A stretch of DNA of 64,000 nucleotides from Candidatus Sulfotelmatobacter sp. (GTDB lineage: Bacteria; Acidobacteriota; Terriglobia; Terriglobales; Acidobacteriaceae), in NCBI GenBank assembly GCA_025462865.1, contig JAOAPI010000045.1, positions 62,001 to 126,000 on the forward strand, in the 5' to 3' direction. The position numbers and the translations under genes are program-made. The notes under the pieces were generated by a model, which worked only from the letters and a program-made list of their open reading frames with translations, did no database searches and was not told where the DNA came from. Each line of letters begins with the position of its first letter. Position 1 is the stretch's first letter. Positions 54,980 through 62,824 of this stretch are shown here, one piece after another.

Positions 54980-55867
54980 ATGCGCGCGTCCGCCATCTTC
55001 GGTCTGGGAGCTTCTATGAAAAATCTCAGGCCTTTCCAAATCGATGAGGGTATCGAATGGAGCATCGGCATGCCAGTCGCTGAGGATGGGGCGGAGGTAA
55101 TCCTGCTTTTTGGCGGCGATGGCACTCTTCACCGCTACCTGAGCGAAATCGTGAGTCTCGGACTGCCGCTGTTGGTAGTGCCGGCAGGCAGCGGAAACGA
55201 CTTTGCGCGCGGCGTTGGGCTGCACTCTGTGCGTGATTCACTTACCGCGTGGCGACGACTTTGCGCAGGAGAAAGCAATCTTTTCACAATCGATTTGGGT
55301 GTTCTGACCTCGCTGGAAGTTGCGGACAATGCGCACGCGCCGCAGGGATGCTCCCACTACTTCTGCACCGTGGCCTGCATAGGACTCGATGGCGAGGTTA
55401 GCCGCCGAGCCAACGCACTGCCGCGCTGGCTGCGGGGACACGGCGGCTATGCGCTCAGTCTGGCGCCTGCGATTTTTCACTTTGCTCCATTCCCGGTGAA
55501 GATTTCCGCGCCAGACCAAAGTGGCGAATGGGAAACGCGCAGCGATCAGCACACGCTGCTCGCGGCATTTGCCAACTCCCCGACCTATGGCGGCGGTATG
55601 AAAATCGCTCCCCGCGCGCAAATGGACGATGGGCGACTCGACGTCTGCGTGATCGGCGGCATTAATCCGTTCAAGTTGGTATGCATGTTTCCTACCGTCT
55701 ACTTTGGCCGCCACCAGCACGTTCGTGGCGTTGAGGGTTTCCAGGCAACGCGCCTGCGCGTGGAAACCGAAACCCCGGTTGACGTCTATGCCGATGGCGA
55801 ATTTGTCTGCCGGACTCCGGTTGAGGTCAGCGTTCAACGTGCGGCGCTGCGGGTAGTCACACCTTAG
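54980..55867 (+). CDS. Diacylglycerol/lipid kinase family protein (YegS-like)
   Basis: A 295-residue member of the diacylglycerol kinase-catalytic family, which phosphorylates lipids such as diacylglycerol. FGGDGTLHRYLSE near residue 45 and VPAGSGNDFARG near residue 72 form the nucleotide and substrate sites. The C-terminal beta-sandwich (NSPTYGGGMKIAPRAQMDDG) is complete. The N-terminus is ~20 residues shorter than YegS and lacks the NPxxG motif; IFGLGAS may replace it. An in-frame stop upstream rules out a longer N-terminus. It lies 23 bp before sppA. Confidence 0.82.
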   Translation: MRASAIFGLGASMKNLRPFQIDEGIEWSIGMPVAEDGAEVILLFGGDGTLHRYLSEIVSLGLPLLVVPAGSGNDFARGVGLHSVRDSLTAWRRLCAGESNLFTIDLGVLTSLEVADNAHAPQGCSHYFCTVACIGLDGEVSRRANALPRWLRGHGGYALSLAPAIFHFAPFPVKISAPDQSGEWETRSDQHTLLAAFANSPTYGGGMKIAPRAQMDDGRLDVCVIGGINPFKLVCMFPTVYFGRHQHVRGVEGFQATRLRVETETPVDVYADGEFVCRTPVEVSVQRAALRVVTP

Positions 55868-55890
55868 CCGCGCGGTGCTAAACTTTCTCC

Positions 55891-56802
55891 ATGCCCGAAC
55901 GACGTTCCCGCACCCTGCTCTGGATTCTGATTGGTGGAGGAGCTTTTTTCCTCTTTGTACTGGCCGTGTTTTCGCTGGTTTATCTGACGCTGCATGCCGG
56001 CAGTAACGAAGCCACATTTGGTGGGTTTGGCGATCGCATCGGGGTGGTCGACCTCGACGGCGTGATTCTCTCGCCTCAGCCGGTGGTGGGCCAGCTGAAA
56101 AAATTTGCCGACGACTCGTCCATCAAGGCCATCATCTTGCACGTGAACTCCCCCGGCGGTGGCGTGGCCGCGTCGGAGGAGATTTACCGCGAGGTGAAGC
56201 GGGTTCGGGAGGAAAAAAAGAAGCAGGTCGTGGTATCGATTGAAACTGTGGGAGCAAGCGGTGCGTACTACATTGCGGCGGCGTCGAACAAGATTTATGC
56301 CGACCAGGGCAGCATCGTTGGCTCCATCGGTGTGATTGCCGAGTGGGTGAACTATGGCGACTTGCTCCGGTGGGCAAAGCTGAAAAGTATCGTACTGAAG
56401 ACAGGAGAGTTTAAAGACACCGGCAATCCCACCCGCGATCTCACTCCGGCCGAGCAGGCCTACATGCAGTCGCTGATCGATAACATGTTTGGGCAATTTG
56501 TTCACGCCGTAGCTGACGGGCGTGGCCTGAAGTTCGACGACGTGAAATCAATCGCAAACGGTAAAGTCTGGACCGGCCAACAGGCACTGTCAATGAAACT
56601 GATAGACAATGTGGGCGACTTTGAAGCGGCCGTGAAAGACACGGCCAAGTCGGTCGGCATCTCCGGCGAACCTACGCTGGTGCATCCGGAAAAAGATCGG
56701 CGGACGCTGCTGGATCTGATGCTGGGGGACGTCTCGAAGTATCTTCCTGACCGAGAGAAGATGCTTGAGCAGCAGGTAGGTTTTTATTATTTGTGGAAAT
56801 AG
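55891..56802 (+). CDS. sppA: Signal peptide peptidase SppA (36K type)
   Basis: Degrades cleaved signal peptides in the membrane. 303 residues: one N-terminal membrane helix (about 9-33), then an S49 domain. LHVNSPGGGVAASEE precedes the catalytic Ser in TVGASGAYYIAAASNKI (split at ~130). The partner Lys is in KTGEFKDTGNP near residue 173. The length is that of the short form (SppA36K) that assembles as an octamer. It follows the lipid kinase gene in the same direction. Confidence 0.92.
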   Translation: MPERRSRTLLWILIGGGAFFLFVLAVFSLVYLTLHAGSNEATFGGFGDRIGVVDLDGVILSPQPVVGQLKKFADDSSIKAIILHVNSPGGGVAASEEIYREVKRVREEKKKQVVVSIETVGASGAYYIAAASNKIYADQGSIVGSIGVIAEWVNYGDLLRWAKLKSIVLKTGEFKDTGNPTRDLTPAEQAYMQSLIDNMFGQFVHAVADGRGLKFDDVKSIANGKVWTGQQALSMKLIDNVGDFEAAVKDTAKSVGISGEPTLVHPEKDRRTLLDLMLGDVSKYLPDREKMLEQQVGFYYLWK

Positions 56803-57009
56803 CCGCCAAGTCCCGACGATGTTCAACAGCCCGCCAATTCCAGACGGACTCGAACGCCGGACTCCCCGAGTTCTTCGTCCCAAAACGAAGACTTGCGCAC
56901 AACCCCTGAAATTTGAGAAGGTTATGGGGGATTGCCTTGGTAAAGTCTGGTGACTGCCTAAAGTATGCGATTTTTACGCCGTTAAAGCCCGGCGGAACGA
57001 AGAGGGACT

Positions 57010-57336
57010 ATGACGAAAGCGGATCTAATCGATGAAGTCTCGCGTTTAGCGGAACTTACGCGCAAAGACAGCGAAGTGATCGTGGAAACGATCTTTGACA
57101 GCGTGGTGCGCTCGCTACGCGCTGGAGACAAGATTGAGATACGCGGCTTCGGCAGCTTCCGCACCCGGCAGCGCAAGCCTCGAACCGGACGCAATCCTAA
57201 GACTGGGGAAAAGGTCGAAGTGCCTGCCAAGAAGATTCCTTTCTTCAAGCCCAGCAAGGAATTAAAGGATCTGGTGAATGAGGGAATCGCCGACACGGCG
57301 GCGGCTTCGCAGCCTCCGGCGGCGCCGACTGTGTAA
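57010..57336 (+). CDS. HU/IHF family DNA-binding protein
   Basis: A 108-residue nucleoid protein that bends DNA as a dimer. The helical N-terminal half MTKADLIDEVSRLAEL is followed by IEIRGFGSFRTRQRKPRTGRNPKTGE (split near residue 55), the signature of the flexible DNA-binding arm, and KKIPFFKPSKELKD. The sequence is closer to IHF-alpha/HU hybrids than to a clear IHF subunit. The C-terminal tail (Ala/Pro-rich, ~15 residues) is an addition to the normal ~90-95 residues. GAGGG lies before the ATG. Confidence 0.92.
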   Translation: MTKADLIDEVSRLAELTRKDSEVIVETIFDSVVRSLRAGDKIEIRGFGSFRTRQRKPRTGRNPKTGEKVEVPAKKIPFFKPSKELKDLVNEGIADTAAASQPPAAPTV

Positions 57337-57341
57337 CCCAC

Positions 57342-58463
57342 CTACCTCGGTTTGGACGAGAGGTACAAGTCCGCAACTTTCAACGCAAGCTCTTCGGGAT
57401 TGATGTCAGTGCGGTTGGCCAGCACGACGACAGTCAACTTGTCGTCCGGGAATCGCTGGATGGTGGTGCGAAACCCCATCGTGCCGCCATCGTGAGACAT
57501 GCGCTTGTGGCTGTTATAAGGATCAAGGAACCAACCGAACCCATAGTCGACGGTGGAACCATCCTCGGCCTTCGCGGGCCCATCAGTCGGCTGCACTGGG
57601 GTGAGCGCAGGCTGCATCTCAGCTTCGCTGAATAGCGTGTGCTCGCGAATGGCGCGGTCCCACTTGGCCAGATCGTCTAGCGACGAGTAAATGCCTCCAT
57701 CGCCGAGCACCGCCGAGGTTGGGCTCTGGTCGGTCTCACGCCAGCCATCGTCCATCTTGCTGTTACCGTACGCACGATGCGGCACTTCATTCTTTCCCTT
57801 CTCGAAGGCCAGCGTGTTTTTCATCTTCAAAGGCCGGAAGATTCGTTCCCGCAGGAACTGGCCAAACGGCTTTCCTGAAGCCTTCTCCACGATCATCGCC
57901 AGAACAGCATAGCCCGAGTTGCTGTATTCCCATTTTGTGCCCGCGGGAAATTTGGCGCTGGTTTGCTGCTCGAGCAGCTTCAGGACGCCGGCATCGAGAA
58001 TTTGTGGCACCTTATCGGGCGGAGTGTCGGGGTATTTTTTCATTAACAATTCGCCATAGTCCTGAAGACCAGAGGTGTGGTTGAGCAAATTACGGATCGT
58101 AATCGACTTGCCATAAGCGGGGAACTCGGGGAAGAAGTCAATGAGGTGGTCGTCGTAATGCAGTTTGCCGTCTCGTACCAGCAGCATCACGCACGCCGCC
58201 GTGAACTGTTTGGTGAAAGATGCGAGGCGAAAATTAGTGCGCTGATCGATCTTCCGGAAGGTGCGCAGGTCGGCGACTCCATACCCGCGATGAAACACGA
58301 TGCGATCTTTGTAAACGACGAGGGCCGCCGCGCCCGGAGCGTTATTGGCGCTCAGATTTCCGAACACAGCATCGATCTGGCTGGATGAAACTTGGCTGTA
58401 GGACAGGGCGGTGAAAATAACACAGAGCAGAAAGATGGTGAATGCAATCCTTCGTCGGAGCAT
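57342..58463 (-). CDS. Exported serine hydrolase of the beta-lactamase class C fold
   Basis: A 373-residue exported protein with a signal peptide (residues 1-24). The active-site SxxK is in LASFTKQF and the YxN is in YSNSGYAVL. The third motif is HDGGTMGF, where class C beta-lactamases have KTG. Such H-x-G variants are typical of peptidases and esterases of this fold (D-aminopeptidase, EstB, PBP4*) rather than of resistance enzymes. GGAG lies right before the ATG. It is convergent with the HU gene, only 5 bp apart. The substrate is unknown. Confidence 0.88.
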   Translation of the reverse strand: MLRRRIAFTIFLLCVIFTALSYSQVSSSQIDAVFGNLSANNAPGAAALVVYKDRIVFHRGYGVADLRTFRKIDQRTNFRLASFTKQFTAACVMLLVRDGKLHYDDHLIDFFPEFPAYGKSITIRNLLNHTSGLQDYGELLMKKYPDTPPDKVPQILDAGVLKLLEQQTSAKFPAGTKWEYSNSGYAVLAMIVEKASGKPFGQFLRERIFRPLKMKNTLAFEKGKNEVPHRAYGNSKMDDGWRETDQSPTSAVLGDGGIYSSLDDLAKWDRAIREHTLFSEAEMQPALTPVQPTDGPAKAEDGSTVDYGFGWFLDPYNSHKRMSHDGGTMGFRTTIQRFPDDKLTVVVLANRTDINPEELALKVADLYLSSKPR

Positions 58464-58529
58464 AGTTCTCCAAGAGTCTCGTTTGATTCAGACACCGCGC
58501 CAATCTTTGTAGTGCCAATTGGGCCCAAG

Positions 58530-59501
58530 TCAGGCGCGAATTCCTACCACCCCCATCATCCGCCCGGTTTTGCCTTTCTCGGCGCGGTAAGAAAACAGCA
58601 AGTCCGGGCGGCACTGAGTGCATAACGGCGACGCTTCTATGTTCTTCGCCAGCACACCCACACTCAACAACTGTTGGCGGTTCGCCTCTACCAGATCGAG
58701 AAAGATCTTCTTCGGCAAGACACCATGGCCGGGAGGACGCGCCGTAAGGAATAGCATGGGATACTTGTCGCGCACGGGATCACGATCTTCCACCTCGCGG
58801 AACAGCTTTGCCGCGTATGAAAATTGCGACTCGAACTTCTCGCGAACCTCCCGGCCCACCTCATAGCAGCACCCGTGAACTGCTGGACCGATTGCGGCCT
58901 TCAGATCGCGAGGACGGCTGCGGAACCGGCGATGCATCTCGCCCACTCCTTTCTCGACGATTCGCTTGAGCGTGCCTCGCCAGCCGGCGTGAAACACACC
59001 GATGGCGCGTTGTTTCGCGTCGACGAGCATGATGGGTAAGCAATCCGCCGCCTGGATACCCAGCAGCAAGCCTGGGGTCGCTGTAATCAGGCCGTCGCCA
59101 GCGAGTTGTGATTCCGGCGGCGAGTCGACGAAGTGAATGATGTCTGAATGGATCTGGCGCAGAGTGATCAATGGGGATAACCCGGGACTCTTTGTCGACG
59201 CGGAACTCCGCGCAGTTCTACCGTGATCGCTGGCACTTTCCAGTTCGGCCAAAAATACAGCGCGATTGCGCTCGACCGCGGCCTTCGAATCCTCTTTGGT
59301 AAATCCGAGATTGAGAGCGTTGCCGCCATAGGCCCGCGAAAACCCGTTGGAGCGAGTGGAAAATCCGTGGACGAGCCACGGATATTCGCTCAGATGTCGG
59401 CCGCGTAGAATGTTGAGTTTAGAATCGGCTTTCGGACGGGGCCTTGAAAGAACATTGTTTTCAGTGGCGCTGGAATTTTGTTTTCGAACTCGATTCGGCA
59501 C
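58530..59501 (-). CDS. pgeF: Peptidoglycan editing factor PgeF (YfiH/laccase-domain)
   Basis: Removes misincorporated L-Ser (as UDP-MurNAc-L-Ser) before peptidoglycan synthesis, according to work on the E. coli enzyme; older annotation calls it a polyphenol oxidase. 323 residues. Metal and active-site elements: TLRQIHSDIIH, ADCLPIMLVD, GVFHAGWRGTLKRI, and the Cys pair in AVHGCCYEVG. An unstructured N-terminus of ~35 residues precedes the fold. The start is a GTG at 59501 with no clear ribosome site, so the start codon is uncertain. Confidence 0.9.
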   Translation of the reverse strand: MPNRVRKQNSSATENNVLSRPRPKADSKLNILRGRHLSEYPWLVHGFSTRSNGFSRAYGGNALNLGFTKEDSKAAVERNRAVFLAELESASDHGRTARSSASTKSPGLSPLITLRQIHSDIIHFVDSPPESQLAGDGLITATPGLLLGIQAADCLPIMLVDAKQRAIGVFHAGWRGTLKRIVEKGVGEMHRRFRSRPRDLKAAIGPAVHGCCYEVGREVREKFESQFSYAAKLFREVEDRDPVRDKYPMLFLTARPPGHGVLPKKIFLDLVEANRQQLLSVGVLAKNIEASPLCTQCRPDLLFSYRAEKGKTGRMMGVVGIRA

Positions 59502-59523
59502 TTAATCATGTTACCCGAAGCAA

Positions 59524-59946
59524 TCATCCGCGGTCGCGGAGGGCACACTGTTGCCGCACCCCATCCAGAAACTTTCGCTTGTCTGATTTCATCTGCCGGA
59601 CGAGTGCCTGATTGCCGGTCTTTTCGTGCGCCGCTGCCCAAAGGACCATTTCGGTGAGCACGGGCACCAGATCGATCCCCTTCGCAGTTAGCGAATAAAT
59701 GAGCTTGCGCCGGTCCGACAAATCGGGTTTGGAGGCGATGATTCCGTACGCCACCAGCTTATGCAGACGATCGGCGAGAATATTCGTCGCAATGCCTTCG
59801 TAACATTCCATGAATTCTTTGTAGGTATGAAATCCGCGCAGCATCATGTCGCGAATAATCAGCAGCGACCAGCGATCGCCGAGCATTTCCACCGAAGCAT
59901 TCAGTGGACACTCCGACCGGCGTTTGATTTTGCGTGTGCCCGGCAC
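59524..59946 (-). CDS. HxlR-family transcriptional regulator
   Basis: A 140-residue winged-helix regulator. The HxlR signature is visible: ECPLNASVEMLGDRWSLLIIRDMM (split at MLGD), GIATNILADRLHKLVAYGII (split at LADR) and RKLIYSLTAKG. The N-terminal Cys in SECPL is the usual redox-sensing position in some members. The start is GTG 59946. A perfect 10-bp palindrome lies 19-45 bases upstream (59965-59991), very likely its autoregulatory operator, between it and a divergent gene remnant. Confidence 0.9.
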   Translation of the reverse strand: MPGTRKIKRRSECPLNASVEMLGDRWSLLIIRDMMLRGFHTYKEFMECYEGIATNILADRLHKLVAYGIIASKPDLSDRRKLIYSLTAKGIDLVPVLTEMVLWAAAHEKTGNQALVRQMKSDKRKFLDGVRQQCALRDRG

Positions 59947-59964
59947 GATCTCAACGATAGCACA

Positions 59965-59991
59965 ATATCACTTGCAATTAACAAGTGATAT
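59965..59991. promoter_or_regulatory. Palindromic operator of the HxlR regulator
   Basis: Inverted repeat ATATCACTTG (59965-59974) / CAAGTGATAT (59982-59991) with a 7-base AT-rich centre. Its place just upstream of the hxlR-type gene, on the divergent side, fits a dimeric winged-helix binding site. Confidence 0.8.
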
Positions 59992-60041
59992 ATTGTAGCC
60001 TTTCAGGCGTACGCATTAACGCTCCAGTTCGAGACAACGTT

Positions 60042-60234
60042 GTGCAACTGAATCCCCACCTTCATTTCAAAGGCGAATGCGAGGCAGCATTCAAGTTCTA
60101 TGAAGAGCCTGAACGGTACTGTACAACTTCAGCTCCAGGATACATTTTGGGCCACCGGATTTGGTGTGCTCGTCGATCGGTTCGGGATTCCGTGGATTAT
60201 TAATTGCGGGAAGTCGGCTAAGCCTGACCTGTAA
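60042..60234 (+). pseudogene. Remnant of a PhnB-type VOC protein (internal deletion)
   Basis: The GTG at 60042 begins VQLNPHLHFKGECEAAFKFYE, the typical N-terminus of PhnB/3-demethylubiquinone-methyltransferase-like VOC proteins (here split at ECEA). After about 22 residues the frame changes. The typical C-terminus is then read in a different frame: TFWATGFGVLVDRFGIPWII and NCGKSAKPDL, ending at the TAA 60232-60234. About 75 central residues are missing. The gene would have been the divergent target of the HxlR regulator; it is now broken. Frame and motif order were checked by hand. Confidence 0.75.
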
Positions 60235-60357
60235 GTCCAATCCGCATGGTTGGCTAACGAACCTATTGAGCACGGCTGTTGTCCATTGGGTAAGTTCATC
60301 GTCTAAGTCGCAAGTGATCAGAAATAATCGAACAGATTACAGATTAAGGAGTGGGAA

Positions 60358-61542
60358 ATGAGCAAGGTACGTGTTCTGGTTGGCACTCGCAAGGGCGCAT
60401 TCATTCTTACATCGGACGGCAAGCGCGAAAAATGGGACGTGAGCGGCCCGCACTTTGCGGGCTGGGAGATGTATCACATCAAAGGGTCTCCTGCGGACCC
60501 GAATCGCCTGTATGCATCACAGACCAGCGGTTGGTTTGGGCAAATCATTCAGCGCTCCGATGATGGCGGCAAGACCTGGCACCAGCCGGGAACGCCCGCG
60601 GGCGAAGCTCCAACAGCGGGCGGCGTGCCCAAGGCCGAGAGTAACAAGTTCGCTTACGACACTTCGGACGAACACGGGAAGCCTCTCACCACGCACCAGT
60701 GGTATGACGGCACGCAGCATCCCTGGGAGTTTAAGCGCGTCTGGCATCTCGAACCATCGCTAAAGGATCCCGATACGGTTTATGCCGGAGTCGAAGACGC
60801 TGCTATTTTCAAATCGACCGATGGCGCAGAGAACTGGAAGGAACTTCCCGGATTACGCGGCCATGGCACGGGCCCGAAATGGCAGCCCGGCGCCGGCGGA
60901 ATGTGCTTGCACACCATCATTCTCGACCCGAGCGATCCGCAACGGATGTACATCGCAATTTCCGCCGCGGGAGCATTCCGCACAGATGACGGCGGCAAGA
61001 GTTGGAAGCCGATCAATCGCGGGCTCCGCTCGCAATACATTCCCGACCCCAACGCTGAGATCGGCCACTGCGTGCACCACGTCGCGATGAATCCCTCGCG
61101 CCCGGGTGTCCTGTTCATGCAGAAACACTGGGACGTAATGCGCAGCGACAATGCGGGCGACTCGTGGACAGAGATCAGTGGGAACCTGCCGACCGATTTC
61201 GGGTTCGTGATTGACGTCCACGCCCACGAGCCGGAGACCATCTATGTGGTTCCGATCAAGAGCGACTCGGAGCATTATGTGCACGAAGGCAAACTGCGAG
61301 TCTACCGTAGCCGCACCGGCGGGAACGAGTGGGAGGCCCTAACGAAGGGACTGCCGCAAAAAGACTGCTACGTGAATGTGTTGCGCGACGCCATGGCGAT
61401 CGATTCCCTCGATAAGTGCGGCGTGTATTTCGGAACTACTGGCGGGCAGGTTTACGCGTCGGCCGATGCGGGCGATAGCTGGGCTCCCATTGTGCGGGAT
61501 CTTCCCGCGGTGCTTTCGGTCGAGGTTCAGACGCTACTGTGA
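60358..61542 (+). CDS. BNR/sortilin-type beta-propeller protein
   Basis: A 394-residue protein with repeated Asp-box (BNR) motifs: [36 protein letters not shown] and ASADAGDSW. These are spread along a six- or seven-bladed propeller. No signal peptide is visible, so it may be cytosolic, unlike secreted sialidases. AAGGAG lies before the ATG. The family is often annotated as an exo-sialidase- or VPS10-like glycosyl hydrolase, but the catalytic Arg triad of sialidases cannot be identified. Its 3' end overlaps the convergent kinase gene by nine bases. Confidence 0.82.
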   Translation: MSKVRVLVGTRKGAFILTSDGKREKWDVSGPHFAGWEMYHIKGSPADPNRLYASQTSGWFGQIIQRSDDGGKTWHQPGTPAGEAPTAGGVPKAESNKFAYDTSDEHGKPLTTHQWYDGTQHPWEFKRVWHLEPSLKDPDTVYAGVEDAAIFKSTDGAENWKELPGLRGHGTGPKWQPGAGGMCLHTIILDPSDPQRMYIAISAAGAFRTDDGGKSWKPINRGLRSQYIPDPNAEIGHCVHHVAMNPSRPGVLFMQKHWDVMRSDNAGDSWTEISGNLPTDFGFVIDVHAHEPETIYVVPIKSDSEHYVHEGKLRVYRSRTGGNEWEALTKGLPQKDCYVNVLRDAMAIDSLDKCGVYFGTTGGQVYASADAGDSWAPIVRDLPAVLSVEVQTLL

Positions 61543-62820
61543 TCGCAATGCCGTCTTGGTCACTAGATTATTTGCAGGCGCTTTGGAAGCAGGAGTTTCC
61601 CGGATAGCGACAGGTTGAGCTCGCATCTTGTCGCGGGAAAGCGGCACGCGTGATCGGAGAGTTGTGCCGCTACTGCTGGTGCAGATTGTGAAATCGCCGC
61701 CCAACTCCTTGATCCGTTCGCGGATGCCGGCCAAGCCGACGCCGGAACCAGTTCCGGTGCGCTGGAAACGGTCCATAACAGCTTGAGGCAATCCACGCCC
61801 AAAATCCTGAATTTCCAGCAGTGCGGAATCGGGAAGCCGCTCGAATTTCACTTCGACGTTCGGACTGGCAGAGTGCCGGTGCGCGTTGGTCAGACCCTCC
61901 TGCAGCGCACGGAACAGCGCCAGTTCTACAACCTCGGGCATGCGGGCAGCTTTCGATTTTTCCACGGGATGATAATCGGGATGCCGAAAATTCGTTTTGA
62001 CCGCTAGCGCGCTGCGCTTGCTGAAGCCATCGATAAACCAGTGGGCGGCTGCTTCGAAACCAGCCTCATCCAGCAATGGCGGATGGAGAAGGTAAGACAT
62101 CGTACGAATGCTTGAAACAGCGTGGTCGATAAGGTTGCGGGTTTCCTGCAGCATGGGGGACGGCCTTGGGCCGCTATGAATCAAAGCCATGTCAAGGTTG
62201 ATCTGAGCCGCCGCCAGCCATTGCCCAAGGCCATCGTGAAGTTCGCGAGCTATGCGACGGCGTTCTTCGTCCTGCACACGCATCAGCCGGGCGGAGAGCT
62301 TACGCAAAGCCAAGGTTCGCTTTTCGACCAGAGACTCCAACTCATCGTGAGCGCGGCGTAATTCATCTTCCACTTGTTCGCGCTCTTCCAGATGGTTTCG
62401 TATTTCGTACTGCCGGAGTCGCGAGCGGATCGCGGTGCGAACGCTGCTGATAAGCGTAGCGGGACGCAATGGCCGCTCAATCAGAGCGATATTGCCCATG
62501 GGCGTACGCGAGCGCACCATTTGCTCCGTATAGGGGGTAGTAGCGCCGCCTCCGGTAAGAACAATAATAGGAAAGTCCGACCAGGCAGGCTGGGCGGCGA
62601 CGCTTTGACCGAGCAGTTCGATACCTTCCTCGTCAAGCGCTTCCTCGGCGACGATTGCGGCGCCAGCGCCGCCAGACACACATCTGCAAATTGCGCCGGC
62701 GTTCGCTACCACACCCACCGGAATTCCGGACCGCTCAAGCACTTCGCGAACCAGAATGGCGTCTTTGCCAAAGGGCGCCAGCACCAGCACCCGGTAATCG
62801 CTTTGGAGCGAGGTTGGCAT
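61534..62820 (-). CDS. Pseudo-receiver histidine kinase (NarL type)
   Basis: A 428-residue soluble kinase. The N-terminal ~125 residues have a receiver-like fold ([29 protein letters not shown]), but the phosphoacceptor region reads [11 protein letters not shown], with Glu where Asp is expected, and the acidic pair after the first strand is missing. This is probably a non-phosphorylatable pseudo-receiver. A coiled coil leads to the HisKA_3 box ([12 protein letters not shown]) and a HATPase ([31 protein letters not shown]). ATG 62820 starts five bases before the upstream KaiC gene's stop at 62825. Both may share a signalling pathway. Confidence 0.86.
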   Translation of the reverse strand: MPTSLQSDYRVLVLAPFGKDAILVREVLERSGIPVGVVANAGAICRCVSGGAGAAIVAEEALDEEGIELLGQSVAAQPAWSDFPIIVLTGGGATTPYTEQMVRSRTPMGNIALIERPLRPATLISSVRTAIRSRLRQYEIRNHLEEREQVEDELRRAHDELESLVEKRTLALRKLSARLMRVQDEERRRIARELHDGLGQWLAAAQINLDMALIHSGPRPSPMLQETRNLIDHAVSSIRTMSYLLHPPLLDEAGFEAAAHWFIDGFSKRSALAVKTNFRHPDYHPVEKSKAARMPEVVELALFRALQEGLTNAHRHSASPNVEVKFERLPDSALLEIQDFGRGLPQAVMDRFQRTGTGSGVGLAGIRERIKELGGDFTICTSSSGTTLRSRVPLSRDKMRAQPVAIRETPASKAPANNLVTKTALRSQ

Positions 62821-62824
62821 CAAC

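Noticed and set aside
57342-58463. Beta-lactamase-fold protein as an antibiotic resistance gene
   Set aside because: The third motif is HDGG rather than KTG, typical of esterases and peptidases of this fold.
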